Source of the DNA: Candidatus Polarisedimenticolaceae bacterium
GTDB lineage: Bacteria > Acidobacteriota > Polarisedimenticolia > Polarisedimenticolales > DASRJG01
Reading direction: 5' to 3'
Length of the DNA: 64,000 bases
Assembly: GCA_036275915.1 (NCBI GenBank)
Contig: DASUCV010000010.1
Span: forward strand, 122,535 to 186,534
Part shown: positions 1 through 7,316 of the stretch, one piece after another
Layout of the letters: the number at the start of each line of letters is the position of its first letter
Numbering within the stretch: the first letter of the stretch is position 1
Made by a program: the position numbers and the translations under genes
Notes under the pieces: model-generated
The model's database searches: none
Seen by the model: the letters and a program-made list of their open reading frames with translations, nothing else
Told to the model about the DNA's origin: nothing

Positions 1-413
1 GCCCGCGCGGCTTCCATCGCGCGATCGAACGCCCGCCGCGCGGCGGCGACGAGCGCGCGCGACGTCTCGGACGCGACGCCCACGACGACGGTCACGGCGG
101 CATCGGTCATGTAGCCGTCCTTCTCGGCGGTGACGTCGAGCTTCAGCAGGTCGCCGTCTTCGAGGACGCGCGTTCCGGGGATGCCGTGCACGATCTCGTC
201 GTTGACGCTGATGCAGGTCGCGCCGGGGAAGCCGTAGACGAGCTTCGGAGCCGAGCGGGCGCCCGCCGCCGCGAGCACGGCCGCGCCGATCGCATCCAAC
301 TCGGCGGTCGAGACACCCGCACGTACCGCCGCCGCCATCGCGTCGAGCGCCGCGCGCACGACGCGGCCGCTCGCGAGGAGGCCGTCGAGATCGGCTTGGG
401 CTTCGACGCACAT
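1..413 (-). CDS. map: Type I methionine aminopeptidase, N-terminal part (runs off left edge)
   Basis: Removes the initiator methionine from new proteins in the cytosol. The 137 visible residues start at an ATG (MCVEAQAD) and show the substrate-side His in EIVHGIPG (H76) and the first two metal-ligand aspartates in KLDVTAEKDGYMTDAAV (D93 and D104). The remaining His/Glu ligands lie beyond the window. It is downstream of, and probably co-transcribed with, the small membrane protein gene that ends 9 nt before its start. Identification rests on family motifs and is secure; completeness cannot be judged. Confidence 0.93.
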   Translation of the reverse strand, partial: MCVEAQADLDGLLASGRVVRAALDAMAAAVRAGVSTAELDAIGAAVLAAAGARSAPKLVYGFPGATCISVNDEIVHGIPGTRVLEDGDLLKLDVTAEKDGYMTDAAVTVVVGVASETSRALVAAARRAFDRAMEAAR

Positions 414-422
414 GGCGGGCTC

Positions 423-758
423 CTACTCCTCGGCGTCGGTCTCGAGATGAAACCGATGGAGGAACCGATGGAAGACCGGACCGAAGATGATACCGGCGAT
501 CAGGATCACGGCAAGGCCGGAGTAGAGGGCGTAGATGCCCGCGAAGAGCTTGCCGCCGGACGATGCCGGGTTGTGCAGCGGCCCCATCCCCGAGAGAATC
601 ATCGACGCGTTCAGGAACGAGTCGAGCCAGCCGAGCCCTTCGAGCCGGTGGTAGCCGATCATGCCGACGGCGAGGGAGCCGCTGATGACGAGCGTGCCCA
701 GGGCCGCGCCTTCGACGAGGCGTCGGTAGAACACGGAGACCGGTGCCAGCGGCTTCAC
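423..758 (-). CDS. Small two-helix membrane protein, pore-loop-like
   Basis: A 111-residue protein with two hydrophobic stretches (about residues 16-37 and 70-95) joined by a segment containing SFLNASMILSGMGPL, which resembles the pore helix of two-helix ion-channel proteins without a clear K+ selectivity filter (no GYG). The start is a GTG (VKPLAPVS). The C-terminal end is charged and cytosolic-looking (HRFHLETDAEE). It lies just upstream of the methionine aminopeptidase gene on the same strand. Function unknown; a degenerate channel is inference from the shape only. Confidence 0.7.
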   Translation of the reverse strand: MKPLAPVSVFYRRLVEGAALGTLVISGSLAVGMIGYHRLEGLGWLDSFLNASMILSGMGPLHNPASSGGKLFAGIYALYSGLAVILIAGIIFGPVFHRFLHRFHLETDAEE

Positions 759-792
759 ACTCCGACCTTAACCCGAAAACGGGGAAACGGCG

Positions 793-1230
793 TCAATGCA
801 GGTCGGGGGCCGGCGTCGCCCACGCCTGGAGTACGGCGCGATCGGCGTCGGTGAGCTTCGCGGCCGGGTGGAGCGGCCGGTAGAACCAGAGCGGCATCTG
901 GTCGTGCGACACCTGCTCCCAGATCGACTGGATCTTCGCGTCCTGCTTGTCGGAGGTGTACTGGCCCCACTCGGAGAAGTTCATGTGGCGGCGGCCCATC
1001 GAGACGTCGCGCGCGAGGAGCCACGAGACCGGGGCGACGTGGCTGTACCACGGCCAGCGCGTCTCGTTCGAATGGCAGTCGTAGCACGCGCGCCTGAGGA
1101 TCGCGTGCACCTCGCCCGAAGTCGCGATGTCGGAGGTCACCGGCGGATTCGTGCGATGGACCGGCACGAGCTGGATCAGGGCGGCGACCGCGGCGATCGC
1201 GATCAGGCTGCGCTTGACGGGCGGCTTCAC
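793..1230 (-). CDS. Haem-binding-domain (cytochrome c-like) protein, secreted or anchored
   Basis: A 145-residue protein. The GTG start at 1230 is chosen because GGAGG lies a few bases upstream; an upstream in-frame extension lacks this. An N-terminal hydrophobic helix (about residues 7-24) is a signal anchor. C49-x-x-C52-H53 (CYDCH) is a c-type haem attachment motif, followed by RWPWYSHVAPVSW, as in the 'haem-binding domain' family of about 150 residues. It would act in the periplasm in electron transfer; its partner is not apparent. It is divergent from the acetyltransferase at 1268. Confidence 0.85.
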   Translation of the reverse strand: MKPPVKRSLIAIAAVAALIQLVPVHRTNPPVTSDIATSGEVHAILRRACYDCHSNETRWPWYSHVAPVSWLLARDVSMGRRHMNFSEWGQYTSDKQDAKIQSIWEQVSHDQMPLWFYRPLHPAAKLTDADRAVLQAWATPAPDLH

Positions 1231-1267
1231 GGACCCTCCAGAATTCTTATACCTTAGAATCCGGCGA

Positions 1268-1864
1268 ATGCCGGTCCCTCCGTTCGATCCGCGACCGATC
1301 GTTCTTCGCGGACGCCACGTCACGCTCGAGCCGCTCGCCGCGCATCACGCCGAGGCTCTCTTCGCCGCGGCCGGCGACGACGCGGTCTGGGCGTTTCTCC
1401 CTCGGCCCCGCCCGCGATCGCTCGAGGAGGTCCGCGCGATGATCCGCGAGGCGGCGCGCGAAGACGGCTCGATCGCTTTCGCGATCGTGCCCGTCGCGAC
1501 GGGAGCGGCGGCCGGCTCGACGCGGTACCTCGACATCGACCGCTCCCACCGCACGCTCGAGATCGGATGGACGTGGATCGGACCGGCTTGGCAGCGCACC
1601 GCGGTCAACACCGAGTGCAAGCTGCTCCTCCTCGCCCACGCCTTCGACGATCTCGGCGCGCACCGGGTGACGTTGAAGACCGACGGCCGGAACGAGCGGT
1701 CGCAGCGCGCCATCGAGCGGATCGGCGCGACCCGGGAAGGGGTTCTGCGCCGCCACCGCGTGTGCTGGGACGGATACGTGCGCGACACCGTGTACTTCGG
1801 TGTCACCGATCTCGACTGGCCCCGCGTCCGCGAGGGCCTCGTCGCCAGGCTGGGCGCGCCGTGA
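1268..1864 (+). CDS. GNAT-family N-acetyltransferase (RimJ/RimL-like)
   Basis: A 198-residue GNAT protein. It starts with the strand typical of RimJ/RimL-like enzymes (RGRHVTLEPLAAHHAEALF). It keeps the mid-domain EIGWTWIGPAWQRT and C-terminal GYVRDTVYFGV segments of the subgroup that acetylates protein N-termini or small amines with acetyl-CoA. The ATG at 1268 follows a short divergent promoter region. Its TGA overlaps the GTG start of the next gene (GTGA), so the two are probably translated together. Substrate unknown. Confidence 0.85.
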   Translation: MPVPPFDPRPIVLRGRHVTLEPLAAHHAEALFAAAGDDAVWAFLPRPRPRSLEEVRAMIREAAREDGSIAFAIVPVATGAAAGSTRYLDIDRSHRTLEIGWTWIGPAWQRTAVNTECKLLLLAHAFDDLGAHRVTLKTDGRNERSQRAIERIGATREGVLRRHRVCWDGYVRDTVYFGVTDLDWPRVREGLVARLGAP

Positions 1865-3540
1865 CGGCCGGCCGGCGGGTCGCGCTCATCGCGTGCGGCC
1901 TCGCGCTCGCGGTCGCGCTCGTCTTCGGGCGTGCCGTGCGCTACGACTTCGTCGAGCTCGACGACCGCTCGTACGTCGTCGAGAACCCGCAGGTGCTCTC
2001 CGGCCCGACGCCGGCGAACGTCGCCTGGGCGTTCACGACGTTCCGTCAGGCGAACTGGCACCCGCTGACCTGGCTTTCGCTCCAGCTCGACGCGGCGATC
2101 GGCGGGCCGTCGCCGGCGATGTTCCATGCGACGAGCATCGCGCTCCACGCCCTGGCCGCGATCCTGCTCTTCCTCGCCTTCCGCGCGATGACCGGCTGCG
2201 CGGGGCGCAGCGCCGCCGCCGCTCTCCTCTTCGCGCTCCATCCGCTGCGCGCCGAATCGGTCGTCTGGATCTCGGAGCGGAAGGACGTGCTCTCGCAGGC
2301 GCTCGGCTTCGCGGCGATCCTCGCGTATGCGTCGTGGGTGCGTAGCGGGAAGCGCTCCCGTTACGCGTGGGCGCTCGCGCTCTTTGCCCTGGCGCTCCTC
2401 GCGAAGCCGATGATGATCACCCTCCCGGTGGTCCTCCTTCTCCTCGACCGCTGGCCGCTCGACCGGTTCGCGCTCGTTCCGAGGCTCAAGGAGAAGGCGC
2501 CGTTCTTCGCTCTCTCGGCGATCTCCGCGGTGCTCACCGTCGTCGCACAGGCGCGCGAGGGCGCGGTCGTCGGGCTCACGGCGCTTCCGCTCGGCACGCG
2601 CCTCGCGAACGCCGCGGTGAGCGCGGTCCACTACCTGGTTGCGACCGTCTGGCCGGTAGGGCTCGGCAATCCGTACCCGTTCGACTACGCGGCGCTGACG
2701 CCGGGGCGGGTCGTGGGCTGCACGCTCGTCCTCGCCGCGCTCACCGCGGCCGCCGTATTCTGCTGGCGGAGCCGACCTCACCTCGCCGTCGGCTGGCTCT
2801 GGTATCTCGTCACGCTTCTCCCCGTGGTGGGGATCATCCAGGTCGGCGCGCAGGCGATGGCCGATCGCTACACGTACCTCCCTCTCGTCGGCCCCGTCGT
2901 CGCGCTCGTCTGGGAGGTCGGAGACCGGCTCTCGTCGCGTACCGCGGCGTGGGCGCTTCTCGGCATCGTCCTGGTCCCGGAGGCCGTCGCCGGGACGAGG
3001 CAGGTCGGGCTCTGGCGCGACACGGAGACGCTCGTACGTCACACGCTTGCCGTGACGCCTCCGAATGCCGCCGCGCACCTCAGCCTCGGCCTCACCCTGC
3101 TCCGCCACGACCGCTATCCCGAGGCGATCGACGAGCTCCACAAGGCGCTCGCGATCTCCGATCGGATCACCGAGGCCTGGGTCGCGCTCGCCGAGGGTCT
3201 CGTCGCCGAGAAGCGCGGCGCCGAGGCGCTCGACATCTTCCGCAAGGCCCGCACGCTCGACCCCGCGAACGACGTCGTCCAGAAGAAGCTCGTCGCACTC
3301 CTGAACTCCGAAGCGATCCGGCTGATGCGAGACGGCGGCGATCTCGCCGGCGCCGAGCGGCTCGCGCGCGAAGCGGTCGAGCGCGCGCCCGGCGACGCGA
3401 CCTCGCACGGAACGCTCGGCGTCCTCCTCGCGCGGAGTGGCCGCGCCGGCGAGGCCGCGCACGAGTTCCAGGAAGCGCTGCGCCTCGACCCGTCGAACGA
3501 AGGTTTCCGCCGCAATCTCGAACGGGTGAGGGGACACTAA
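1861..3540 (+). CDS. TMTC-like polytopic membrane protein with C-terminal TPR repeats
   Basis: A 559-residue protein. The first about 370 residues are multi-spanning, with the conserved loops NWHPLTWLSLQLD and HPLRAESVVWISERKDVLS typical of the bacterial relatives of eukaryotic TMTC O-mannosyltransferases (GT-C fold). The C-terminal about 180 residues hold three to four TPR units (for example RYPEAIDELHKALAI and RAGEAAHEFQEALRLDP). A lipid-linked-sugar glycosyltransferase role is inferred from the family. The GTG start overlaps the upstream stop. The last codons (GGA CAC TAA) already belong to the REP-like repeat, so the repeat supplies the stop codon. Confidence 0.8.
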   Translation: MTAGRRVALIACGLALAVALVFGRAVRYDFVELDDRSYVVENPQVLSGPTPANVAWAFTTFRQANWHPLTWLSLQLDAAIGGPSPAMFHATSIALHALAAILLFLAFRAMTGCAGRSAAAALLFALHPLRAESVVWISERKDVLSQALGFAAILAYASWVRSGKRSRYAWALALFALALLAKPMMITLPVVLLLLDRWPLDRFALVPRLKEKAPFFALSAISAVLTVVAQAREGAVVGLTALPLGTRLANAAVSAVHYLVATVWPVGLGNPYPFDYAALTPGRVVGCTLVLAALTAAAVFCWRSRPHLAVGWLWYLVTLLPVVGIIQVGAQAMADRYTYLPLVGPVVALVWEVGDRLSSRTAAWALLGIVLVPEAVAGTRQVGLWRDTETLVRHTLAVTPPNAAAHLSLGLTLLRHDRYPEAIDELHKALAISDRITEAWVALAEGLVAEKRGAEALDIFRKARTLDPANDVVQKKLVALLNSEAIRLMRDGGDLAGAERLAREAVERAPGDATSHGTLGVLLARSGRAGEAAHEFQEALRLDPSNEGFRRNLERVRGH

Positions 3541-3617
3541 ATACGCAGAGGGGACAGCTTCCGAAACTCTGTACTTCGAGTTTCGGAAGCTGTCCCCTCT
3601 GTGTACTTAATGTCCCC
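3530..3617. repeat. REP-like palindromic element, copy 1
   Basis: A nested inverted repeat. The inner arms, 3546-3569 and 3578-3601, are a perfect 24-bp match around an 8-nt loop. The outer arms, 3530-3544 and 3603-3617, match with two mismatches and both begin GGGGACA. It fills the space between two convergent genes exactly, and the squalene synthase stop codon abuts it. The 43 nt at 3546-3588 recur identically at 63958-64000. The hairpin may also end transcription from both sides. Mobilisation by a RAYT-type transposase is inference; none is in the window. Confidence 0.85.
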
Positions 3618-4517
3618 TCAGATGACGTCGCGGCCCGCGGCGAGATCGTCGAACATCCGCTCCATGAGCGATGCCACTTCGGGGCGGGTGAGCTTCGCGC
3701 CGGGGCCGGCGGATTCGATGCGGTCGAGGCTGGCGCGCGCGAGGATCGCCGGGCTTCCGGTGAACGCGATGAGTCCATCCGCGGCGCCGGCACGCTTGAG
3801 CGTCCGCACGTAGCCCGCCGCGAGCGAGAGATCTCGCCGCGCGATCGCGAAGACGGCGTCGCGCGTCACGGTGGCGGGAAGGTAGACGCGTCCTTCGGTC
3901 GCATCGGACGCCGCGTCCTTCAGGATGTTCACGAGCTGGAGCCCCTCGCCGAAGAACCGCGAGCGGCGCCTCAGCCTCTCGGCCACCGGCGCCAGTGCCG
4001 CGTGATCGACGAGGAACAGCTCGGTCAGCATCTCACCGACGATCCCTGCGACGACGTAGCAATAGTCGCGCAGCTCGCGCACGCTGCCGAGGCGGAGGTT
4101 GCCGCGCTCGTCGCCGCGCCGCACGACGTCGGCCATGCCGCGTACCGTGCGCAGGAGGTCGCGGGCCAGCGCACGGCGTGCCGCCGCCGGCATCTCCCAG
4201 TAGGCCTCGAGCACCGCGGGCGTCTCGTGGAGGAGCTCGAGGTAGCCCGCGTGCTTCAAGGGGACTTCGTCGAGCCAGCGGCGCGACGCTTCCTCCTCGC
4301 CGCCGCGCGTCTCGAGCAGGACGGCGAGATCGTCGAGGGCTGCGATGCGCGAGGCGCGCGGCCACAGGACGGCGTCCTCGAAAGTGTCGGCGACGCGGAA
4401 GAGCAGGTAGGCGATCTCGACGTGCCGCCGCGTCGGCTCGGGGAGCATCGGGATCGAGAGCGCGAACGTGCGGCTCGTCTTCTCGAGGAGGTCGTCGAGC
4501 TTGACCATGGCGCTCAT
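3618..4517 (-). CDS. Squalene synthase (presqualene/squalene synthase family)
   Basis: A 299-residue enzyme of the head-to-head prenyl synthase family, joining two farnesyl diphosphates. Both Asp-rich motifs are present: D44-TFED48, and NILKD201 followed by D205 and E208 with GRVYLP. The ATG overlaps the stop of the kinase gene upstream (ATGA). It is the last gene of the hopanoid/mevalonate operon and feeds squalene to the cyclase encoded by the first gene. It is shorter than eukaryotic enzymes and lacks their C-terminal membrane anchor. With no HpnC or HpnE in the window, a one-enzyme route is likely, but HpnD activity cannot be excluded. Confidence 0.88.
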   Translation of the reverse strand: MSAMVKLDDLLEKTSRTFALSIPMLPEPTRRHVEIAYLLFRVADTFEDAVLWPRASRIAALDDLAVLLETRGGEEEASRRWLDEVPLKHAGYLELLHETPAVLEAYWEMPAAARRALARDLLRTVRGMADVVRRGDERGNLRLGSVRELRDYCYVVAGIVGEMLTELFLVDHAALAPVAERLRRRSRFFGEGLQLVNILKDAASDATEGRVYLPATVTRDAVFAIARRDLSLAAGYVRTLKRAGAADGLIAFTGSPAILARASLDRIESAGPGAKLTRPEVASLMERMFDDLAAGRDVI

Positions 4518-5323
4518 CGGGCGACCACGCGCGTGCCGCCGTTCATCCGTCCGGCGACGGCCAGGGCGAGCGATCCGGCGCGCCTGCCGTCCAGGATCAG
4601 CGAGGGCACGGAGCGGCGGGCCAGCGCGGCCGTCGAGCGAAGGCGGAGCGCCATGCCGCCCGTGACGTCGACGCCGGACGCGCCGGAGACGCGGAGCGAC
4701 CTGCTCCGGGCGCCGGCGGCGGTGAGCCGGTTCACCGTGTCTCCGCCCTTCGCGACGAGGCCGTCGGTCTCGCCGAGCCACACCGCGCGCGCGACCGGGA
4801 CGCCGCGAAGCAAAGCCGCGCGCGCGAGCGCGACGAACACCTCTTCGGTCGAGACGACGACGGCGGAGCACTCACGGTCGAGCACGACGTCGCCGTAGAC
4901 GACGGGGACGAGCCCCGCGTCGAGCGCGTGGAAGAGCGGATCGGAAAAAACCTTCGCGACGCGTCCGTTCGAGCAGGTCATGAAGCTCGAAGGTGCGAGC
5001 GAGAACGGCTTGGCGCCGGCGGCGTCGAGCGCGTCGATCACGATCGCGTGCAGCTCCGCGGCGCGGTGCTGGGTCCGCGCGATCCCGTCCGCCCGCGCGG
5101 GCTTCTTGGCCCGCGAGCCGCCGACGCCGCCCTGAGACGCCGCGACGTGGCCGAACGAGCCGCTCCCGTGGCCGAGCACGAGGCGCGGCGCTCCGTTCCC
5201 CCGCGGGAGCGACGCGATCTCGCGCGCGAGCCGGCGGATCGTCGCGAGGCGCGCGATCCCCGGGCGCGCCTTGTCGGTGATCAGGCTCCCGCCGAGCTTC
5301 ACGAGGACGATCGAGGGCGGCAT
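4514..5323 (-). CDS. Isopentenyl phosphate kinase
   Basis: A 269-residue amino-acid-kinase-fold protein that phosphorylates isopentenyl phosphate to isopentenyl diphosphate with ATP. It has the N-terminal VKLGGSLITDK (K9), GHGSGSFGH with H59 in the position of the catalytic His of archaeal enzymes (which usually read HGGGSFGH), and GVDVTGGM near the C-terminus. The ATG shares one base with the upstream stop (TGATG). Its presence beside a decarboxylase and mevalonate kinase, with no phosphomevalonate kinase, points to the alternative mevalonate pathway. The kinase assignment is strong; the substrate is inferred from motif and context. Confidence 0.88.
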   Translation of the reverse strand: MPPSIVLVKLGGSLITDKARPGIARLATIRRLAREIASLPRGNGAPRLVLGHGSGSFGHVAASQGGVGGSRAKKPARADGIARTQHRAAELHAIVIDALDAAGAKPFSLAPSSFMTCSNGRVAKVFSDPLFHALDAGLVPVVYGDVVLDRECSAVVVSTEEVFVALARAALLRGVPVARAVWLGETDGLVAKGGDTVNRLTAAGARSRSLRVSGASGVDVTGGMALRLRSTAALARRSVPSLILDGRRAGSLALAVAGRMNGGTRVVAR

Positions 5324-6324
5324 CAGAACAGGTGCTCCTGCTGGACCCGGGGCCCTTCGCCCACGCCGTCCAAGAGCACGCCGGTCACCCCTGGGAGCGA
5401 CTGGAGCATCGAGGTGACATCGCGCTCGCAGGAAGGCTGGCAGATCACGTGGACGTTGGCGCCGGCGTCCATCGTCGCCCACGCCGAGAGGCCTTGCGTA
5501 CGTGCGGCGCGCAGCGCTTCGAGGACCGCGAGCGTCCCCGGCCTCCAGTAGAAGATCGGAGGCTTCGAGGACATCGCGATCAGGTGCAGCTCGACCGCTT
5601 CCTCCTCGAGGATCGGACCGAGCAGGTCGAGGTCGCGGCGGTCGATCGCTCGACGGACCTCGGCGAGCCGCCCGGAGAGGAGCCGCTGGCGCGCCTCGAA
5701 GTGCGGGCTCGTCGGCGCCAGCCGATGGCCTTCGAGCGAAGAAACGGCCTTCTCGCCCGGATCGACGAGCGCGATGACGTCGCGGAGGTCCCAGTGCGAA
5801 GCCGGCGCGATCGGCGTCGCATGCCCGGCGTCGCCCTCGGCCGACCACGCGACGTAGCCGCCCATGACCGAGCGCGCCGCCGATCCGGAGCCGCTCATGC
5901 GCGCCAGCGTCGAGAGCTCGGAGGTCGAGAGGGAGAGGCCGAGCGCCCGCGTCGCGGCGAGGGTGAGCGCGGCGAATCCAGAGGCGGACGACGCGATCCC
6001 CGAGCCGGTCGGGAACGAGTTCCGCGTGGCGACGCGGAACGAGCCGCCGCGCTTGGCCCAGCGGCGGACGCGATCGAGATGGGCGAGCGCGCGAGCGCGG
6101 AACGCGACCGGTGGGATCGAGAGCGACCCATCCTCGGCGACGAGCTCGATCCGGTCGGGCTCGTACGAGCCATCTTCGAACGCGACCGTCGACAGGCTGA
6201 CGCACTCGGAGAGCGTCATCGAGATCGAGGCGTTCATCGGGATCGCTTGCGCGAGATCGCGTGCGCCCCAGTACTTGACGAAGGCGATGTTGGCGGGAGC
6301 GGTGTGAGTCGCTTTGCCGGTCAT
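5323..6324 (-). CDS. Mevalonate-pathway decarboxylase, probably phosphomevalonate decarboxylase
   Basis: A 333-residue GHMP-fold decarboxylase. It has APANIAFVKYWGARD (K17), an ATP-loop NSFPTGSGIASSASG (102-116), SGSGSAARSVMGG (R151), and the catalytic Asp in MDAGANVHVI (D286). Classical diphosphomevalonate decarboxylases read KYWGKRD; here the second Lys is A21. With isopentenyl phosphate kinase immediately downstream, the substrate is more likely mevalonate 5-phosphate, giving isopentenyl phosphate, than the diphosphate. That choice is inference. The ATG overlaps the mevalonate kinase stop (ATGA). Confidence 0.85.
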   Translation of the reverse strand: MTGKATHTAPANIAFVKYWGARDLAQAIPMNASISMTLSECVSLSTVAFEDGSYEPDRIELVAEDGSLSIPPVAFRARALAHLDRVRRWAKRGGSFRVATRNSFPTGSGIASSASGFAALTLAATRALGLSLSTSELSTLARMSGSGSAARSVMGGYVAWSAEGDAGHATPIAPASHWDLRDVIALVDPGEKAVSSLEGHRLAPTSPHFEARQRLLSGRLAEVRRAIDRRDLDLLGPILEEEAVELHLIAMSSKPPIFYWRPGTLAVLEALRAARTQGLSAWATMDAGANVHVICQPSCERDVTSMLQSLPGVTGVLLDGVGEGPRVQQEHLF

Positions 6325-7316
6325 GCGGCGACCTCCTCGCGGAGGCCCGGGGCGCCCAGCGCGACGTCGTGCGCGACCCACGAGGGCGGGGTCGCGAGTT
6401 GGGAATCGACGACCAGGAGAAGACCCGACCCGGCGCCGCGCCGTCCTCCCGCGCCCGAGATCTTCGCGGCGCCGCCGGCGGCCTCGATCGCCGCGACGGC
6501 GCTTCGGACCTCGGGGTGCACGACGTCGAGTGCGACGAGCCCGGCGTGAGCCCGGCGCACCGCGGCGACGAGCGCGGGCACGTCACCGGTGCCGAGCGCC
6601 TCGCGACCCTCTTCGGCCGCCCGTTCGAGCTCGGCGATCGCGCGGTCGACCGTTCCGGGATCGCGCTTGCGCAGGCTCGCGACGGCCGCGACCATCTCGC
6701 CCGTCGATTCGACCGGCGTCCCGGTGTCGTAGAGGCGGATCGCGGCGAGCGCCGTGGAGCTGAGCGGCGCGGCCTCGTGGACGAGGCCGTCCGCGGTACG
6801 GCGGCACCAGAGGGCGCCGCCCTCGAGCACCGCGCGTACGTCGATTCCCGAGGGGTTTCCGTGCTGGAGGCGCTCGACGCGGTGGGCGAATGCCGCGATC
6901 CCGTCGTGGCCGGCCGGCCGCTCGAGCGCGCGCAGGCACGCGGAGACGACGCCGACGGCGAGCGAGGCGGAGCTTCCGAACCCGGCGCCCGGCGGGATCG
7001 CCGACTCGACCTGGAGGTCGAGATCGCCGGTGAAGCCCGACGTGGCGAGCGCGGCGGCGGCGACGGCGAGGTCACCGGGATCGAGGGCCCTCTCCCGCGT
7101 GACGATCGACGCGACTTCGTCGGCTTCGTAGATGCGTGCGAGCCCGTACGCCGCGGCCTCGAGGCGGATCGCGCCGCGGCCCTTGGGCTCGGCGCGGCAG
7201 ACGACGCTCATCCGCCGGTCGAGCGCAGCGACGAGCGCGGGACGGCCGTAGACGGCCGCGTGCTCCCCGAACAGGATCGTCTTACCCGGTACGGAGGCCG
7301 CGGCCGAGGAGCTCAT
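6321..7316 (-). CDS. Mevalonate kinase (GHMP family)
   Basis: A 331-residue kinase forming mevalonate 5-phosphate. It has PGKTILFGEHAAVYG at 10-24, the phosphate loop PPGAGFGSSASLA at 108-120, and GNPSGID with D159 in the catalytic-base position. The C-terminal motif reads KISGAGG but continues RRGAGSG instead of the usual run of glycines. Length fits bacterial and archaeal mevalonate kinases. The ATG overlaps the HMG-CoA reductase stop by 4 nt. Because no second GHMP kinase lies nearby, a phosphomevalonate kinase activity would have to come from elsewhere or not be needed. Confidence 0.9.
   Translation of the reverse strand: MSSSAAASVPGKTILFGEHAAVYGRPALVAALDRRMSVVCRAEPKGRGAIRLEAAAYGLARIYEADEVASIVTRERALDPGDLAVAAAALATSGFTGDLDLQVESAIPPGAGFGSSASLAVGVVSACLRALERPAGHDGIAAFAHRVERLQHGNPSGIDVRAVLEGGALWCRRTADGLVHEAAPLSSTALAAIRLYDTGTPVESTGEMVAAVASLRKRDPGTVDRAIAELERAAEEGREALGTGDVPALVAAVRRAHAGLVALDVVHPEVRSAVAAIEAAGGAAKISGAGGRRGAGSGLLLVVDSQLATPPSWVAHDVALGAPGLREEVAA

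Noticed and set aside
4514..7075. Very long open frames (over 600 codons) crossing the mevalonate genes in other frames
   Set aside because: Arg/Pro/Ala-rich translations without domain motifs; only the last 269 codons of the 4514-7075 frame (isopentenyl phosphate kinase) are real.
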